A stretch of 64,000 nt of DNA, from NCBI GenBank assembly GCA_947471745.1, contig CANJKZ010000396.1, positions 170,001 through 234,000 of the forward strand, written 5' to 3'. The notes under the pieces were generated by a model, which ran no database searches, was not told the DNA's origin, and saw nothing but the letters and a program-made list of their open reading frames with translations. Position numbers and translations under genes: made by a program. Within the stretch, counting starts at the first letter, position 1. Every line of letters begins with the position of its first letter. Positions 1 to 11,689 of the stretch are shown in pieces. The DNA comes from Closterium sp. Naga37s-1. Taxonomy: Eukaryota; Streptophyta; Zygnematophyceae; Desmidiales; Closteriaceae.

Positions 1-300
1 TTTCATCCCCCGGAGCCTGGCATGTGTCGGCCACGAGAAAGAGGGAGAGGGAACTTGATTGGAAAAGAGACATCCTTGTTAGCTGCAGAGCAGAGCAGCA
101 TTGCCGCAGGGCATACCTTGGAAACGAGGGTTTGCGCCTGGCAGGTGTCAACAAAAAAAAAGACTCGGAACTGGGAGGGAAAACTAGATTGGTGAAGGGA
201 CAAACTGTTAGCTGCAGAGCAGCAGCAGAGCAGGGTATAGCTGGAAGTAGAGTGTCTGTGCCTGGCATGTGTCGATCATGGGGAGGATGGAAAGGTACCT
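1..300 (-). pseudogene. Three decayed copies of the PIG-K catalytic exon
   Basis: Read on the minus strand, three short segments (about 300-243, 155-122 and 30-1) encode variants of the PIG-K active-site motif (I/V/A)DTCQAQ. The middle one, [12 protein letters not shown], is followed by a GT donor, as in the true exon at 25382-25325. The sequence between them also resembles 25202-25382. This is therefore a second partial copy of the PIG-K exon 5 region, about 25 kb from the full gene. The upstream exon 4 is not seen near it, so I call it a fragment. The rest of this copy, if any, lies off the left edge. Confidence 0.75.
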
Positions 301-1341
301 ACCTGGTGGGATGGATGGACAGGGAGGAAAGCCAAGGTGTCCATATGGGAGAATGAGAGAGGGTCAGTTCGGTCCAATAGTGAGGGCAGATTCCTAGCTT
401 TCGCATATTTGCACTTCGGGACTTCCAAATATTTTTTTTCCCGAACCGCGAAACTTCCGATTCGACTTCGGGTTTTCCGATTCGGGAACCCACGGTGGTC
501 GCAAGTGCATCCAACAAAGGGTAACCGAAATCACTTTCCCCCCCTACGATGACTCAGGTTGGGAACGCGCGATCAGTTGGGGGTCGCCTGTCAATTGACT
601 GTCAATTTTCCCACAGAATTGACGTCAGACAGCTTCGCTAAATGCACGCACGTGGAACACTCTGGACTCACACAAATCGACATTGACGGCTCACTGTTCG
701 TGAAGGCGCGAGTTGAAGTCGCGCGATTTCGGTCAAACAACAGGTGACCAATGAACAGCAGGGCGTGGGTGACGAGATGTGGTAACTCTCGTCAACTCAG
801 ACCTCCAAAATCGCATGGGAAATGTGGTCGTTGACACGAGGTGCAGTATTATGCCTCGAGTCATCCCACATGTTCGGAAGGCCCAAACACCGGATGTCCC
901 GAAGCCAGGAATCCGCTCTGAGGGCATGAAGGGGATGATATGGAACTTGGGGTGTGGCAGGGGACAGGGAAGTGGCATATGAGAGAAGAGACGGGCTAGA
1001 TGGACAGGGAAAAGGGAGGTGTCAGTATGGGAAAGTTGCATCCTGAGAGCATGAGAAAAATCAGATGGTAGGGGGAAAGGAAGGTGTCACATGGGGAAGG
1101 AAAGGGGTGATTCATCTGCATTAGAGCATGGTGATTGGATGGGAAAAGGGAATAGGAGGCGCTGATAGGGAAGGAGGAGGGAGGCAATCCAATCGAATTA
1201 TGCGATCATGAAGAGAAGGGAATCAAGTTGTAGTTGCTGCTGTGACAAAATGAAAGGGAAGGGGGGAGGGTGAGGGATTAGGAGGGGGGAGGAAGGAGGA
1301 GGATTGATTGGGAGAATTGAATGCTAGGGAGACAAAAGCAG
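301..1341. other. No gene seen; partly a duplicate of 25.4-25.68 kb
   Basis: I see no credible coding sequence. The stretch about 1190-1300 resembles 25490-25600 (shared GGATTGATTG- and GCTGCTGTGACA-type blocks), so the segmental copy that includes the tRNA extends into it. The rest is unassigned. Confidence 0.5.
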
Positions 1342-1415
1342 TGTCTGAACCCGGAATCGAACCGGAGACCTCCAGTGTGTGAGACTGGCGTGATAACCGA
1401 CTACACCATCCAGAC
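1342..1415 (-). tRNA. tRNA-Val (anticodon CAC)
   Basis: The minus strand folds into a 74-nt cloverleaf. The acceptor stem is GTCTGGA/TTCAGAC with discriminator A. The anticodon stem CCAGT/ACTGG encloses the loop CTCACAC, giving anticodon CAC (valine). The T arm contains GGTTCGATTCC. A TTTT run just downstream (1333-1337 on plus as AAAA) suits RNA polymerase III termination. The sequence is identical to the copy at 25680-25753. Confidence 0.93.
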
Positions 1416-1443
1416 TTGTGAAAGAGAAAAGAAAATAGATTAA

Positions 1444-1745
1444 AACAGTGGTGGCAGGGAGGGGAGGGGGGGCACGGGCGGGAGGGGAGGGGGGGCACGG
1501 GCGGGAGGGGAGGGGGCGCACGAGCGGGAGGGGAGGGGGGGCACGGGCGGGAGGGGAGGGGGGGCACGGGCCGGAGGGGAGGGGGGCACGGGCGGGAGGG
1601 GAGGGGGGGCAGGGGCGGGAGGGGAGGGGGGGCAGGGGCGGGAGGGGAGGGGGGGCACGGGCGGGAGGGGAGGGGGGGCAGGGGCGGGAGGGGAGGGGGG
1701 GCACGGGCGGGAGGGGAGGGGGGGCAGGGGCGGGAGGGGTGGGAG
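1444..1745. repeat. G-rich minisatellite
   Basis: Tandem units of about 24-28 bp built from GGGCGGGAGGGGAGGGGGGG plus CACGGGC or CAGGGGC, roughly 11 copies. Long ORFs on both strands here are repeat artefacts. The dense G runs could form G-quadruplexes. Confidence 0.9.
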
Positions 1746-2425
1746 GGTTTGGAAGGAGGACGTTATAGGAGGAGAAGGAAGCGGCAAGTAAGGGCGTGAT
1801 GATTTTGAGTTGAAGTTAAGAAAAACGCTGGAACAAGTGATGGTTACCAGCTTCGCCAACGTCGTGAGAGCCTCTTTGCAAAACAACATCGGAGATCGAT
1901 TGTCGACTTGGCAAGTCAAGTTACCAATCTGACAACCGAATCCGCGTTCGAGCGTGCACTCACACACGTGGTCACTCGCGCTCACGCTCGACAACTCCAC
2001 AAAATAAGCGAAATCTGGCGGACAGCTGCACCCGAGATTTCGAGAACGGCGCCACAGCCAAGTAGGTTACTCCGGGAAACCTACTTTGTCTATCGCAGCT
2101 CGGCGAGGGTCGAGTGTCGTTTTTCGACCCTCGATATAACCTTTGACTGACCTGGAAAGAGGCCTCGCGGCTCGAACCTCATGAAGTCAGATATTCAACC
2201 ACTCAATTGAAGTTCTAAAAAGAGTCAAATTCGATTTTGAAAAACCAAACTTTGGGATTTGCGCCAAACGCAAAGGCCTCGTGGCTTGGTCGCTCGAGTC
2301 TTCCAGTTCGGGAACGGCGAGAGGGGAGAGGGGAAAGCGCGAGGTATGAGGGCACATCGCGAGTAGTGAGGGCACCATCGCCAATTTGGGGGGTGTGGGA
2401 AACTTGTTGGGAACGAATTGTTGCC
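1746..2425. other. No gene recognised
   Basis: Only short ORFs with no recognisable domain. No RNA gene or repeat structure stands out. Confidence 0.5.
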
Positions 2426-2434
2426 GAGTGGTTT

Positions 2435-3109
2435 GGGTAAGTAGCTTTGGCATGGCTTGGACTAGCGACCCTGCGCTTTAAAGGGGACTACAGTGCCAGT
2501 AGCGGGCACTTTCCACTCCTCCGTGCCTGAGACGGAAGTTATAGAAACAAGAGAGGGCACTTCCCCACATTCACCCACGTGGCACCAATTCCCATGCCAC
2601 GTACTGTACTGGACATTCTGACCAACTGTGCGCAACATACTTTTGTCCCTTCTGAATCAAAACCTATCTGACCGCGGGCAAAAAATATAAACCCCAATCG
2701 GACTGCATGCCATTCGGGAGCCTCAAGCCTAAAATTTTAGGGTTGATGCCTCCCGAATTGCATGCCTTCCATGTGGGGTTTATTGTTTTTACTTGCCCGC
2801 TGACTCATTGCACTGCCTGCTGACGCAGGCCTGTGTTCCGAAATTTTGGGCGCGAAACAGTGGACTTCCGAAATTTTGGGCGCGAAACAGTAGACTATCA
2901 GATTTCGGAACAAGGTGGCAGCCGAGCCACCCGAATGTGGATTCGATTTTCAAATTGTGACACGTGGGTGAATGTGGGGAAGTGCCCTCTCTTGTTTCTA
3001 TAACTTCCCTGTCTGAGGCACGGAGGGGTGGAAAGTGCCCTCTACTTGCACTGTAGTCCCCCTCAAAGCGCAGGGTCGCTAGTCCAAGCCCTGCCAAAGC
3101 TACTTACCC
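2435..3109. mobile_element. Foldback MITE, probably Mutator-like (675 bp)
   Basis: The element starts GGGTAAGTAGCTTTGGCA and ends with its reverse complement. The outer arms match for well over 100 bp (about 2435-2590 against 2935-3109). An inner inverted repeat (about 2668-2735 against 2740-2805) continues almost to the centre, so the whole element can fold on itself. It is flanked by a perfect 9-bp direct repeat, GAGTGGTTT, at 2426-2434 and 3110-3118. A 9-bp target duplication with long terminal inverted repeats is the Mutator (MULE) signature. It has no coding capacity and is non-autonomous. Confidence 0.87.
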
Positions 3110-3118
3110 GAGTGGTTT

Positions 3119-3741
3119 TCGACTCCTGTCGTTTTCCCGCGAATTGCGATTGGTTTCCGATACATCTGACAAGTGGAGATCGACTGGTGCAGAGAATTTC
3201 TCCCAAGCCCTCCGAGTTGGTTCGGGAAATTTGAGCGAACACGCACAGGACACCTGGCGCGTGACGATTTGTTGCAACTTTGTTTCTATTGGCTGCCGGG
3301 CCGTCCAAATACATTCCGACGCGCACTTGTTTAGAAGAGGAAACTCGTTATCAGTCTTTCGGACTCGTTCATTTAATCCTACATTTTTTTCCCGTTATTT
3401 AAAACGTGATACTAAGGAGGGATGAACACAGCGAGTTTCGAAATCATTAATGTCAATAGGTACAGTAAAGATACAGTAAACTAGCAAAATAAAGAGATAG
3501 TGACTAAACATTTACCGAAACTTTTAGAAATTCAGTACAGCCTACAATGCTACATTATAACAAATAGAGAAGACAATACACTAAAAATGTCAAAAGCTTA
3601 CATAGATACAAATCCAAGAACTACCATTAGCTACAAACTCATCTCAGCCCTAAGCTACCACAGGTACTACAGGTCACCCGTAAAGCTCCTCCTGCTCTTC
3701 ATTCTCATCATAAACCCGCTCCTGCGAGCCTGGCTCGCTCA
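3119..3741. other. No gene seen
   Basis: AT-richer DNA between the foldback element and the 3' end of the minus-strand gene at 3742-5692; part of it is probably that gene's 3' UTR. No coding sequence supported. Confidence 0.5.
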
Positions 3742-5692
3742 CTAGCTATCCAGACCAATGTCACCATGCTCGTCTGCAACCAGCTCCTCCTCTGGAATCT
3801 CCTTCCAACCAACGATGCAGACCTTGCCGATCCCAAGGCAGTCGTCCGTGCGAGTGACGTCACTGCTGTTGATCCAGCGCTGTACAACCCGCGCCTGCCT
3901 GGCAAGAGCACCAGGATCCCCCGACCGATCCAACTGAGCCTTCGTGGCGCCGGGATGGCGGAACTTGAACCTCACCTGCACGAAGAAGAAAAGCAATCAA
4001 CACTTGTTAAATTGCACAATGTGAAAGGCAAATAAAGTGCTCATGTTAAACTTACCGCTGCAAGGATGACAAGCAGCTGAACAGGAAATAAACCAATTGG
4101 CAAGGCGCCACTCGAATCCCACAGAGAAGCACACTTAACGAAGGCAGGGCTGGAAAACGGACTGCCTCTCCTGTTGACGTGCCAGAGAATCCCCAAGAAC
4201 TCTGCAACGGACCAAAACATACGTCAGAACATGCCACGTTAATCCCGAAACCCAATTAATGCAACCGATAAAAAAAACCTCAATGACTTACTGTCGGCGA
4301 AACGCTCAACGTAGTCAGCACATTTCGTGAGTAAGTCCTCAGGCACCTGCAGGGTTAGCTCTCCCTTGAAGTTCCGCTTCCTCTCCATAAAAATGCATGG
4401 TTCTAGGCTCAGAGCATAAAGGCGACAGAATCGGTAGATTTTACCGATCCGGTCGTTGAAGCGCACACACGCGTGCTTCAAAATGCCATTGACCTTCAGC
4501 AAGGCAGCGAGCTTCAAGCCCTGAGGGGAGTCAGCGATGTAACCAGCTTTCTCTGCACAAAACACGAATGACGACGAGTAAGTTAAAAACAATGAAAAAC
4601 GAACGCGACAATTTCTGACCGTCACTTACTTATTAAAGTTGCGAGCATCGCATCAGGATCGGGTGAGAGGTTGAGCGTATCCGGCTTGAAATGGAAGTCG
4701 TCGCACGACTCCTTGATGTGGACCTGAAATTAAAAAATCACATCGCATTAGTGACTGTTTGTAAACAGCGCAGACGGCAAAATAGAGGGCAATACTCACC
4801 CGCCAATTCACTTTGGCGAGCTGATCATCGGCAATTTTCTCCGCCAGATGCTTCAACAGCGCCAATGCATCCTTCAGATCCGCGTCTCTCTTCTCAAGCT
4901 GCTGACGAAGCTCCACGTTCTGCTTTTCCTGGTCGTCAGCCTTCAGTTGAAGCTCGTCATTCACCTCCAGATGATGCCGTCCCTCCTCGCGAAAACGCGT
5001 AGCCTTGGTAGTATAAGCCTCCCCTATCGCCCGGGTCATCGCCAACTCCATCGGGTGATCTCCAGTTTTGCCTGTTTGGGCCGAAAACAGACGCAACAGA
5101 ACAGCAAAATTAGCGAGTGTAAGCATGGATGAAGCGTGTCACATAAACATACACTCACCCGCAGAAGCAGCATCTTGTTTGTTAGCGACGGCTGCATCGA
5201 CGTTTGCAACCACCGTCGCTACAGCAGGGGAACGACGTTCACCAGTGCGTTCAGGTGAACCGGCAGGAGAAGCCTCGACGGGCGAAGCAGAGGTGACGAC
5301 AGGCTGTTGGTGAAGGGCGGGATTTGTCGCCGTAGGGAGCGTCGTGTCCTTCGCCCGCGTACCAGTGACTGTTGGGGGGGATTTGTCAATCTGGCTCCAT
5401 CGAGTTTGCTGAATCCGTGCCCCGGTGGGCCGGCGATTGGGTTGAGCTTCGTCGGCTGCATCGTCAGCTACATCAGCAACACCTGCAACAAAATAACTAA
5501 AAAGAAATCACTTAAAAACATCACATACGAAAGCATGATCCAAGAAACTAATTTTTACTAACGCTAAGTACCTGAGACAGCGTTGGTCGAAAAGTACTTG
5601 TGGTTCTCCTTGCTTAGACGAGGCAAGGAGGGCCGAGACTGCAAATGCATCATAGCGGGAGGAACTAAGATTTTCGGATTGCCGCGGGCCAT
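3742..5692 (-). CDS. Unknown seven-exon gene, 483 aa
   Basis: Seven exons join in frame with GT-AG introns: 5692-5572, 5482-5159, 5071-4800, 4723-4630, 4552-4292, 4201-4056 and 3975-3742 (1452 nt). The start codon sits 62 bp below a TATA box. Exon 2 is polar and low complexity, rich in Ala, Pro, Thr and Val. Exon 3 is strongly charged with a heptad look (repeated E, K, Q and L), so a coiled coil is likely. Exons 5-7 look globular: exon 5 has several aromatic and Cys residues, and exon 7 is basic then acidic at the C-terminus. I do not recognise the family. The agreement of all intron phases argues for a real gene, but it could belong to a transposon. Function unknown. Confidence 0.72.
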
Positions 5693-5715
5693 CGTTACAG
5701 ACTTGAGACTAATAG

Positions 5716-5761
5716 CCTACAGAAGCGTGTAGCCAGCAACACGCTTCTGTAGGTATTTATA
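5716..5761 (-). promoter_or_regulatory. TATA box and a 15-bp-arm hairpin at the 5' UTR
   Basis: On the minus strand TATAAATA (5754-5761) lies 62 bp upstream of the ATG at 5692. Directly below it is a perfect inverted repeat, arms 5716-5730 and 5739-5753, with an 8-nt loop. The hairpin would lie near the transcription start or in the leader RNA, where it could affect initiation or translation. The role is inferred. Confidence 0.55.
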
Positions 5762-6565
5762 ATATGCGGGACCGTGATAACAAAGAGCGCAAGCAGAAGC
5801 GGCTCGACGACATAAAAAAAAAAAGGCTATAACGGGATAGAAAACGCACCGTCATGTCATTGGGTCACCAAACGAGTGACAGTGGGGTGTGAATGATAAG
5901 GCTCGGGACGGGGCGCGACCGGATAAGCTCGGCCAAGGCGGAGGAAAGTTGAGTTTGAAACTCGAAATTTGAATTTCCAAAATGAGACACGAAGGTAGAG
6001 CAGGAACGAGGTCGTTTGAGAGGAGAAGGAAAGGGAGAGGGGGAAGAGAGGGTGTGTGAGGGTACTAAAGATGCAGAGAGTCATGGGGGTAGCAGAGGGG
6101 AGGTGGGGTTCGTGCCTGCCTTGAATCACGTGACAACGCGGCAGATTTCGCGGACCTTGCACAGCTGGAATCACTTCTTCTTGCCCCGCTGGAGGACTCA
6201 AACTGTGTATGGGCAGGTGTAGCTCTGAATTTCGTATTGCCTCGTTTGTCGCTTTTGAAACAGTGAAGCAAGCAAAGTGTTGACGCGGTGAATTTTTCTG
6301 CTGACAGGAACTTTACATCATCCACGCAGACAGGTTTAGTCATGTCGCGGGCAGTTGCACGAAGCAAAGGGTAATGTGTAGCAGTGACGTGGAGCAGGTG
6401 TTGGACTGGGAAATCAGCTGTTCTGCCCGCCGATGGAATAATCCACCGCGGTAGTACACTCGCAAGGCCAATGAAGACAGCTCGAGCAATACTTGTACTG
6501 TTCTGGCTGCTAGAACAGTAATGCTAGAGGGCAAAAGGAAAAAAACACAAAACAGCCGAGCTGTC
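5762..6565. other. No gene seen
   Basis: Upstream region of the 483-aa gene. Only short ORFs without recognisable features. Confidence 0.5.
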
Positions 6566-6689
6566 TGGCCAGTCGTTCAGGCTGGCTTACCCGCTGAGCT
6601 GTCGCCGTGCAAAATGTAAGGCCAAAAAAAAAAACAATCACAGATGTTTGGCCAGTTGTTCAGGCTGGCTTACCCGCTGAGCTGTCGCC
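6566..6689. repeat. Pair of 41-bp direct repeats
   Basis: A 41-bp unit at 6566-6606 recurs at 6649-6689 with one change, AGTCGTT to AGTTGTT, a C-to-T at a CpG. The core is GGCTGGCTTACCCGCTGAGC. It lies about 250 bp beyond the stop codon of the Plavaka-like transposase, so it could be a subterminal repeat of that element. No terminal inverted repeat was identified to prove this. Confidence 0.6.
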
Positions 6690-6934
6690 AGTGCCTCTGG
6701 CAGTCGAATCAGCAGCCGAATACTGCACAGCTGCCCGAGGCACAAAGTCTACTCGGTATACTACTAACCGCTAACATCACGTTCAAAAACACAGACGCAT
6801 CCAACTTTACCAAAATGTGATAGGGTGTAATATGGCTATACCTAAAGTTTATATAATCTTTCTAATTCAAGCAAAGCCAGGTAACAGTTATTTTGTGCCC
6901 AAGAATTAGTTACAATATTTACAAAATATACAAC

Positions 6935-7816
6935 CTACCATCTAAAATGGTTCAGGATAAATTTTGCGTTGGGGTGAGTCGGATCTACTGTGTTGGGTAC
7001 GACATGAATCACACGCAATATACTCTCAACCGGCAGCACCCCGTAACCACGGCCTGATGGCCACCACTTTAGTGACTTCATGTCAGTCGTCGGGGACTGT
7101 GCGGTCTCACTGAAATAACGGCAGAATGCGAGTTGCTCCGTGATCTGCTCTTCCGTTGTGTCGCCGGAAACATCAATCGTCTCCACTGTCCGTCGCAGCG
7201 TAAACACACAAAGGAGTTTCGCTCGCCAAATCTGCTTGACTTTGTTGTCGTCCTCGCCCTCGATTGTGACATCGGAAAACCAGGGCTTCCCGTAGAACAT
7301 CGGTGTAGCGCGTGCATACTGCGGGTATCTACTATACCTCGTGAAATCATCGTCAGGCGGCACAGCGACACCAGAGTGCACCTCGATCACGCGATGGTAG
7401 TGCACCTTAGTACGCTCGCCAGGATGCTCTCCATTAAGGTACGCTTTAATGGTCCCCTCCAGAAGTCGAAAGTCGGCCGGAACGCTCGCCCGATACGCTT
7501 TGAAGTTCTTGTCGTTTGAATCCCCGAGCACCAGTCGTGATGACGATGCTGACACTGTTGGACGTCTGCTCTCGATTGCCTGCTCACACAAATAAAGCCA
7601 ATAACCAGAGCTAGATCTCAAGTGATGAGAGAAACAGATCCTCGTGTAATGTTCGACGGATGTGCAAACACACACACTCACACCCACACATACACCTCCC
7701 TCCAAACACACACACACATACTCACATACACACTCTCTCTCACACACACACACATACACACACGCACACTCACACACACATACGCACACACACACACTCG
7801 CACGCACACACTCCCC

Positions 7817-7848
<32 letters not shown>

Positions 7849-8632
7849 TACACATACACACTCGCATTCGCACACACACATACACACACGCTTCCACTCG
7901 CACACATACACACTCTCGCACACACTCATACACACACACACTTGCACATACACACACACACACACTCGCACATACACACACACGTACACACACACTCGCA
8001 CACACACACACACCCGCACACACTCACTCCCACACACACACACATACACACACTCCCACACACACACTCCCACACACATATTCGCACGTACACACACACC
8101 CCCATATACACGGTCGCACACACACTCTCATACACATTCACACATACACACCCCCCCACACACACCCCCACCCGCACACTCGCACACATACACACACACA
8201 CACACTCGCACTCGCACACATACACACACACACACACTCGCATTTGCACACACATATACACACACGCTCGCACTCGCACACACACACACACTCGCACACA
8301 CTCATACACACACACACTTGCACATACACACACACACACATTCGCACACACACACACACTCGCATACACACACACACACTCGCACACACACACTCTCACA
8401 CACACACACACACATACACACACTCCCACACACACACTCCCACACACACACTTGCACGTACACACACACCCCCACATATACACTCGCACACACACACTCT
8501 CATACACATTCACACATACACACCCCCCCACACACACCCCCACCCGCACACTCGCACACATACACTCACGCACACTCGCACACACGTACAAATACACACA
8601 TTTTTACACACACATCCCCACCCGCACACTCG

Positions 8633-8663
<31 letters not shown>

Positions 8664-11283
8664 GCTCGCGCTCACACACACACACACACTTGCACACACT
8701 CGTACACACACACCCACATACACACACGCACACTCACACACACACACACACCCTACACACGCGCACATCCGTGCACACACACACACATACACATTCACAC
8801 ATACACTTACGCACAGTCGCACACACACCCACAAATACACACACTCCCACACACACACCCCAATGCACGAACCTGTTGCAGAGCAACGCATCGTGCTTGA
8901 TTGTCGCTGGCCTCCTCGATGGACGCGGTCATCTTCTCGATCAGCTCGGAAATGAGGCAACGTCGAGTGATCGCTGCCTCGGCGTTCCTCTTGTTCGACG
9001 CGCGGTACGGCCGCTTCATTATGGCGACGTGCACATGCTCATATACATCCGTGCAGTAGTGAATTGGGATGCCTCGCCGCCTGATGTCGTCGGTAACATG
9101 CAGCATCGCGTGTATCTTGGGGACGTTGAAGTGCGACTTCTGGTCCGCCTCGAACTCCGTCATGAGCATCGGTACCAACCTGCACGTATATGAACGTAAA
9201 CGGTGATCAGTGATACATTACTATACAGGAAAACATTTAAGGATGCAACCGAACAACCATACAACGGCAAGTACGGACGACAAGCAATCACAAACACTTT
9301 TACTCATGTGCGTGTGAGGTTGTCGAGGTTCTCCAACGAGTCGTCATTGTGGTACGTCCGATGCCACGCCTCGGAATGCCAGTGGCAGAACAACTCCACT
9401 GCTCGGATCGTTTTGTCATCCACCTTGACCATCAACAAGAGCACTGGTAGCACTTGCATGACTGCCTGATGATGGAAGGCCTTGAAAGTGCCATTCCCAC
9501 TGAAGTATCCGTCGGAGTGCGACGGTAGTCGAAAGAAAGACTGTCTGCTATACTGGGTGATGGTCTTGAGCGCGGCATCCAGTTTTTGGAGCTTCTCTGT
9601 ACTGAGCTTCGACTTGAGACCTTCTAAGATGTGCTTGTACACACCCAGCAGCGACATGTGCATGAAGTCGGATGTGATTTGCCGATAAGGATTGGCAAAA
9701 TCCATATCAGCAAATCGTTGTCCCCACAATGCGCTCTGCACAAATACAAACGGATGGGTTGTGATAAATTACCTGTCAGAATCCCAGCCATCACACCAAC
9801 ATCATTGCATAACATATGCAACAGCATATCGAAACCCTAGGTGCAAACGCGACGTCACTTACATGAATGCAGTGGGTACTGTGTGCACGCTCGAGGTCCG
9901 TGCGCGCTTATTTCGTACGCGCACGCTCCATCTCGCCCACAAGCTGCTTCTGACGCTCCTCCCTCCTGTACTCCAGTGGGTATTCCATGTTGTTGAGCTC
10001 CTCCTTTGGTACGGCGCATCTCGGACATGGGAACTTTGTCTTGATGCCCGACTTGGTTCCGGCGACCTTGCACTGCTCTGGGTAGTCGCCGACGTACGCG
10101 TACGTCATTGGATAAACCTTTCGACGAATGCCATATGGGTCCGTGAGTATCATACCGCTGCACAAGCAATGAAAATGTACGCAGCTCGTCGTTAGTGAAA
10201 CATCACAAGCGCGAGTATCCATCGGCGAGCCTTGCATACATAAAACAAAGTGTATTCGCACGAATAACGCACTTACTTGTACTGCCCGGCCTTCAAGTCC
10301 TCCATGATGAGATTCAGGGCCTCCTGGAACACTTCAAGCCGCCGACGCTCTTCATTCCCTTTCGCGTAGAAGCCGCCGTCGTCGTCGGGTAACAGAGCGA
10401 CAAGTCGATGGCCGTGCGATTTCCAACGATTACCCGAAGCAATGTTGGCCAGTGAGATGTACACTGGCCATCCCTTGAGTCCTCCATCGATGGTGAGTGT
10501 CGTTTCGTCGGAGTATATGATCACCGCAGCTACTGACGCCCCTTGTGGCAATTCGGCTAGGACTTCTCGCCACCAGCTCCCCGTCTTAGGACCCTTGTAT
10601 ATGCGCTTAGCTTCAGGGTCTCTGTTGGGTGGCGGTGGTTTCGCAACGAAGCCGTCCGCGTTCGCCACGTTCTCGTATAGGCTTGCCACGCAGTTCAGTG
10701 CAGCACGACGCCACATGATCACCGGCTCCAAATCCCCCTCCTTCGCAAGATTAACCTGCTCGAAAGGGTGCAAATTGGCATCGGCGAGTTGCAACTTCTC
10801 GTAGCCATCAAATGCGGCAAGGAAATTTATGGCTAGACGCCCGGGATTGCTCAACACCTCTATGAGGATGGATATCAACTCCTTGATATCCACCCTCGAG
10901 AGTTCGGAACCTCCTGCAGCCGTCCTTACAAAACGATATACGCGTGCGTCGGGATCCACCTTCGATGTGTCACCACCGGAGAAGCGATACCCTGTTGGGT
11001 CCTCGTTCATCTCTGCAGCGCCCACGTCCTCTGCCATGCGACTACTCTCTGCCTGCGCTTCACTGCGGGTACGTTTAGTTGTTCTCGTGCGAATGCGCTC
11101 TGCTGCAGCTTGGAGCGCCTCTGCAGCTCCGCCCTGGCTGCTTTCGTTTCTCAGATCTGGAGTTGCATCAGGAGCCTTGAACTTGTGCTTTCCCTTCGAC
11201 ATATGCCATGCCTTTGCCAACGAAGTAGGAAATTTTGCAATGCAGTCCTTCACGTCACATCGATAATGCCCCCCTTCTTCCAT
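6935..11283 (-). pseudogene. Plavaka-like (CACTA superfamily) transposase gene
   Basis: Five exons are inferred: 11283-10277, 10157-9863, 9735 to about 9305, 9179 to about 8875, and 7579-6935. Exon 1 begins with a C2H2-like finger (YRCDVKDC...HMSKGKH). It ends with the segment YSDETTLTIDGGLKGWPVY, typical of Plavaka transposases. Later exons carry a zinc-ribbon-like CPRC, the block ITSDFMHMSLLGVYKHILEG, and a C-terminal block with NVPKIHAML and RPYRASNK. Exon 2 has an in-frame TAA near 9912 before its donor, and the exon 3 donor is unclear. The copy is therefore probably defective, or uses splicing I cannot resolve. The intron before exon 5 is filled with CA-rich repeat. A copia element sits just upstream of exon 1. 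Confidence 0.75.
7662..8870. repeat. CA-rich compound microsatellite, about 1.2 kb
   Basis: Mostly (CA)n on the plus strand, interrupted by TCGCA, CTCCC and TTGCA words. A block around 8106-8195 recurs around 8475-8565, spaced about 364 bp, so the array also grew by a longer internal duplication. It lies inside the last intron of the Plavaka-like transposase. The 400-500 residue His/Thr-rich ORFs here, in all three frames, are artefacts. Confidence 0.93.
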
Positions 11284-11451
11284 TCTGCCAAGTAGGATCT
11301 TGCCAACTGTATAAACTGGTATAATGCAAGTGTATATTATTGACACAACTCAGATCACCAAGTCCCAATCCTCAATGTGCCTACATCTAGAAGTCCCTAA
11401 GCAACAATCTTCGGCTGAAACACCTTCAGCAGACCTGCAGGTACACGAAAT

Positions 11452-11584
11452 TGTCAAACATTATATATGTTGTGTTAGTTTAGGCTACAGTGGGTTAGCC
11501 TATAGGGGGTACACAATTCTAGGGTTAGGTACTTGTACTCTTTTCATTTGCTAGTTCATCCATTCCTGTTCAGTGATTCCAACA
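11452..11584 (+). repeat. 5' LTR of copia 1
   Basis: 133 bp, TG...CA ends, identical to 18986-19118. The PBS-like TGGTATAGAGC starts at 11585. Confidence 0.95.
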
Positions 11585-11689
11585 TGGTATAGAGCAGGTC
11601 CTTCCTAGGACCGAAATTTTCTAAGGGCCCACCACTACGTAACTACCTACCTACCTACCTACCCGTGCCCTAGGGCGCCTCGGCGTGTC

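Noticed and set aside
1223-2000. Proline-rich protein ORFs on minus
   Set aside because: Produced by the G-rich minisatellite; no start context or conserved ends.
7622-9193. Very long His/Thr-rich ORFs in all plus frames and Cys/Val-rich ORFs on minus
   Set aside because: They come from the CA-rich microsatellite, which has no stops in most frames.
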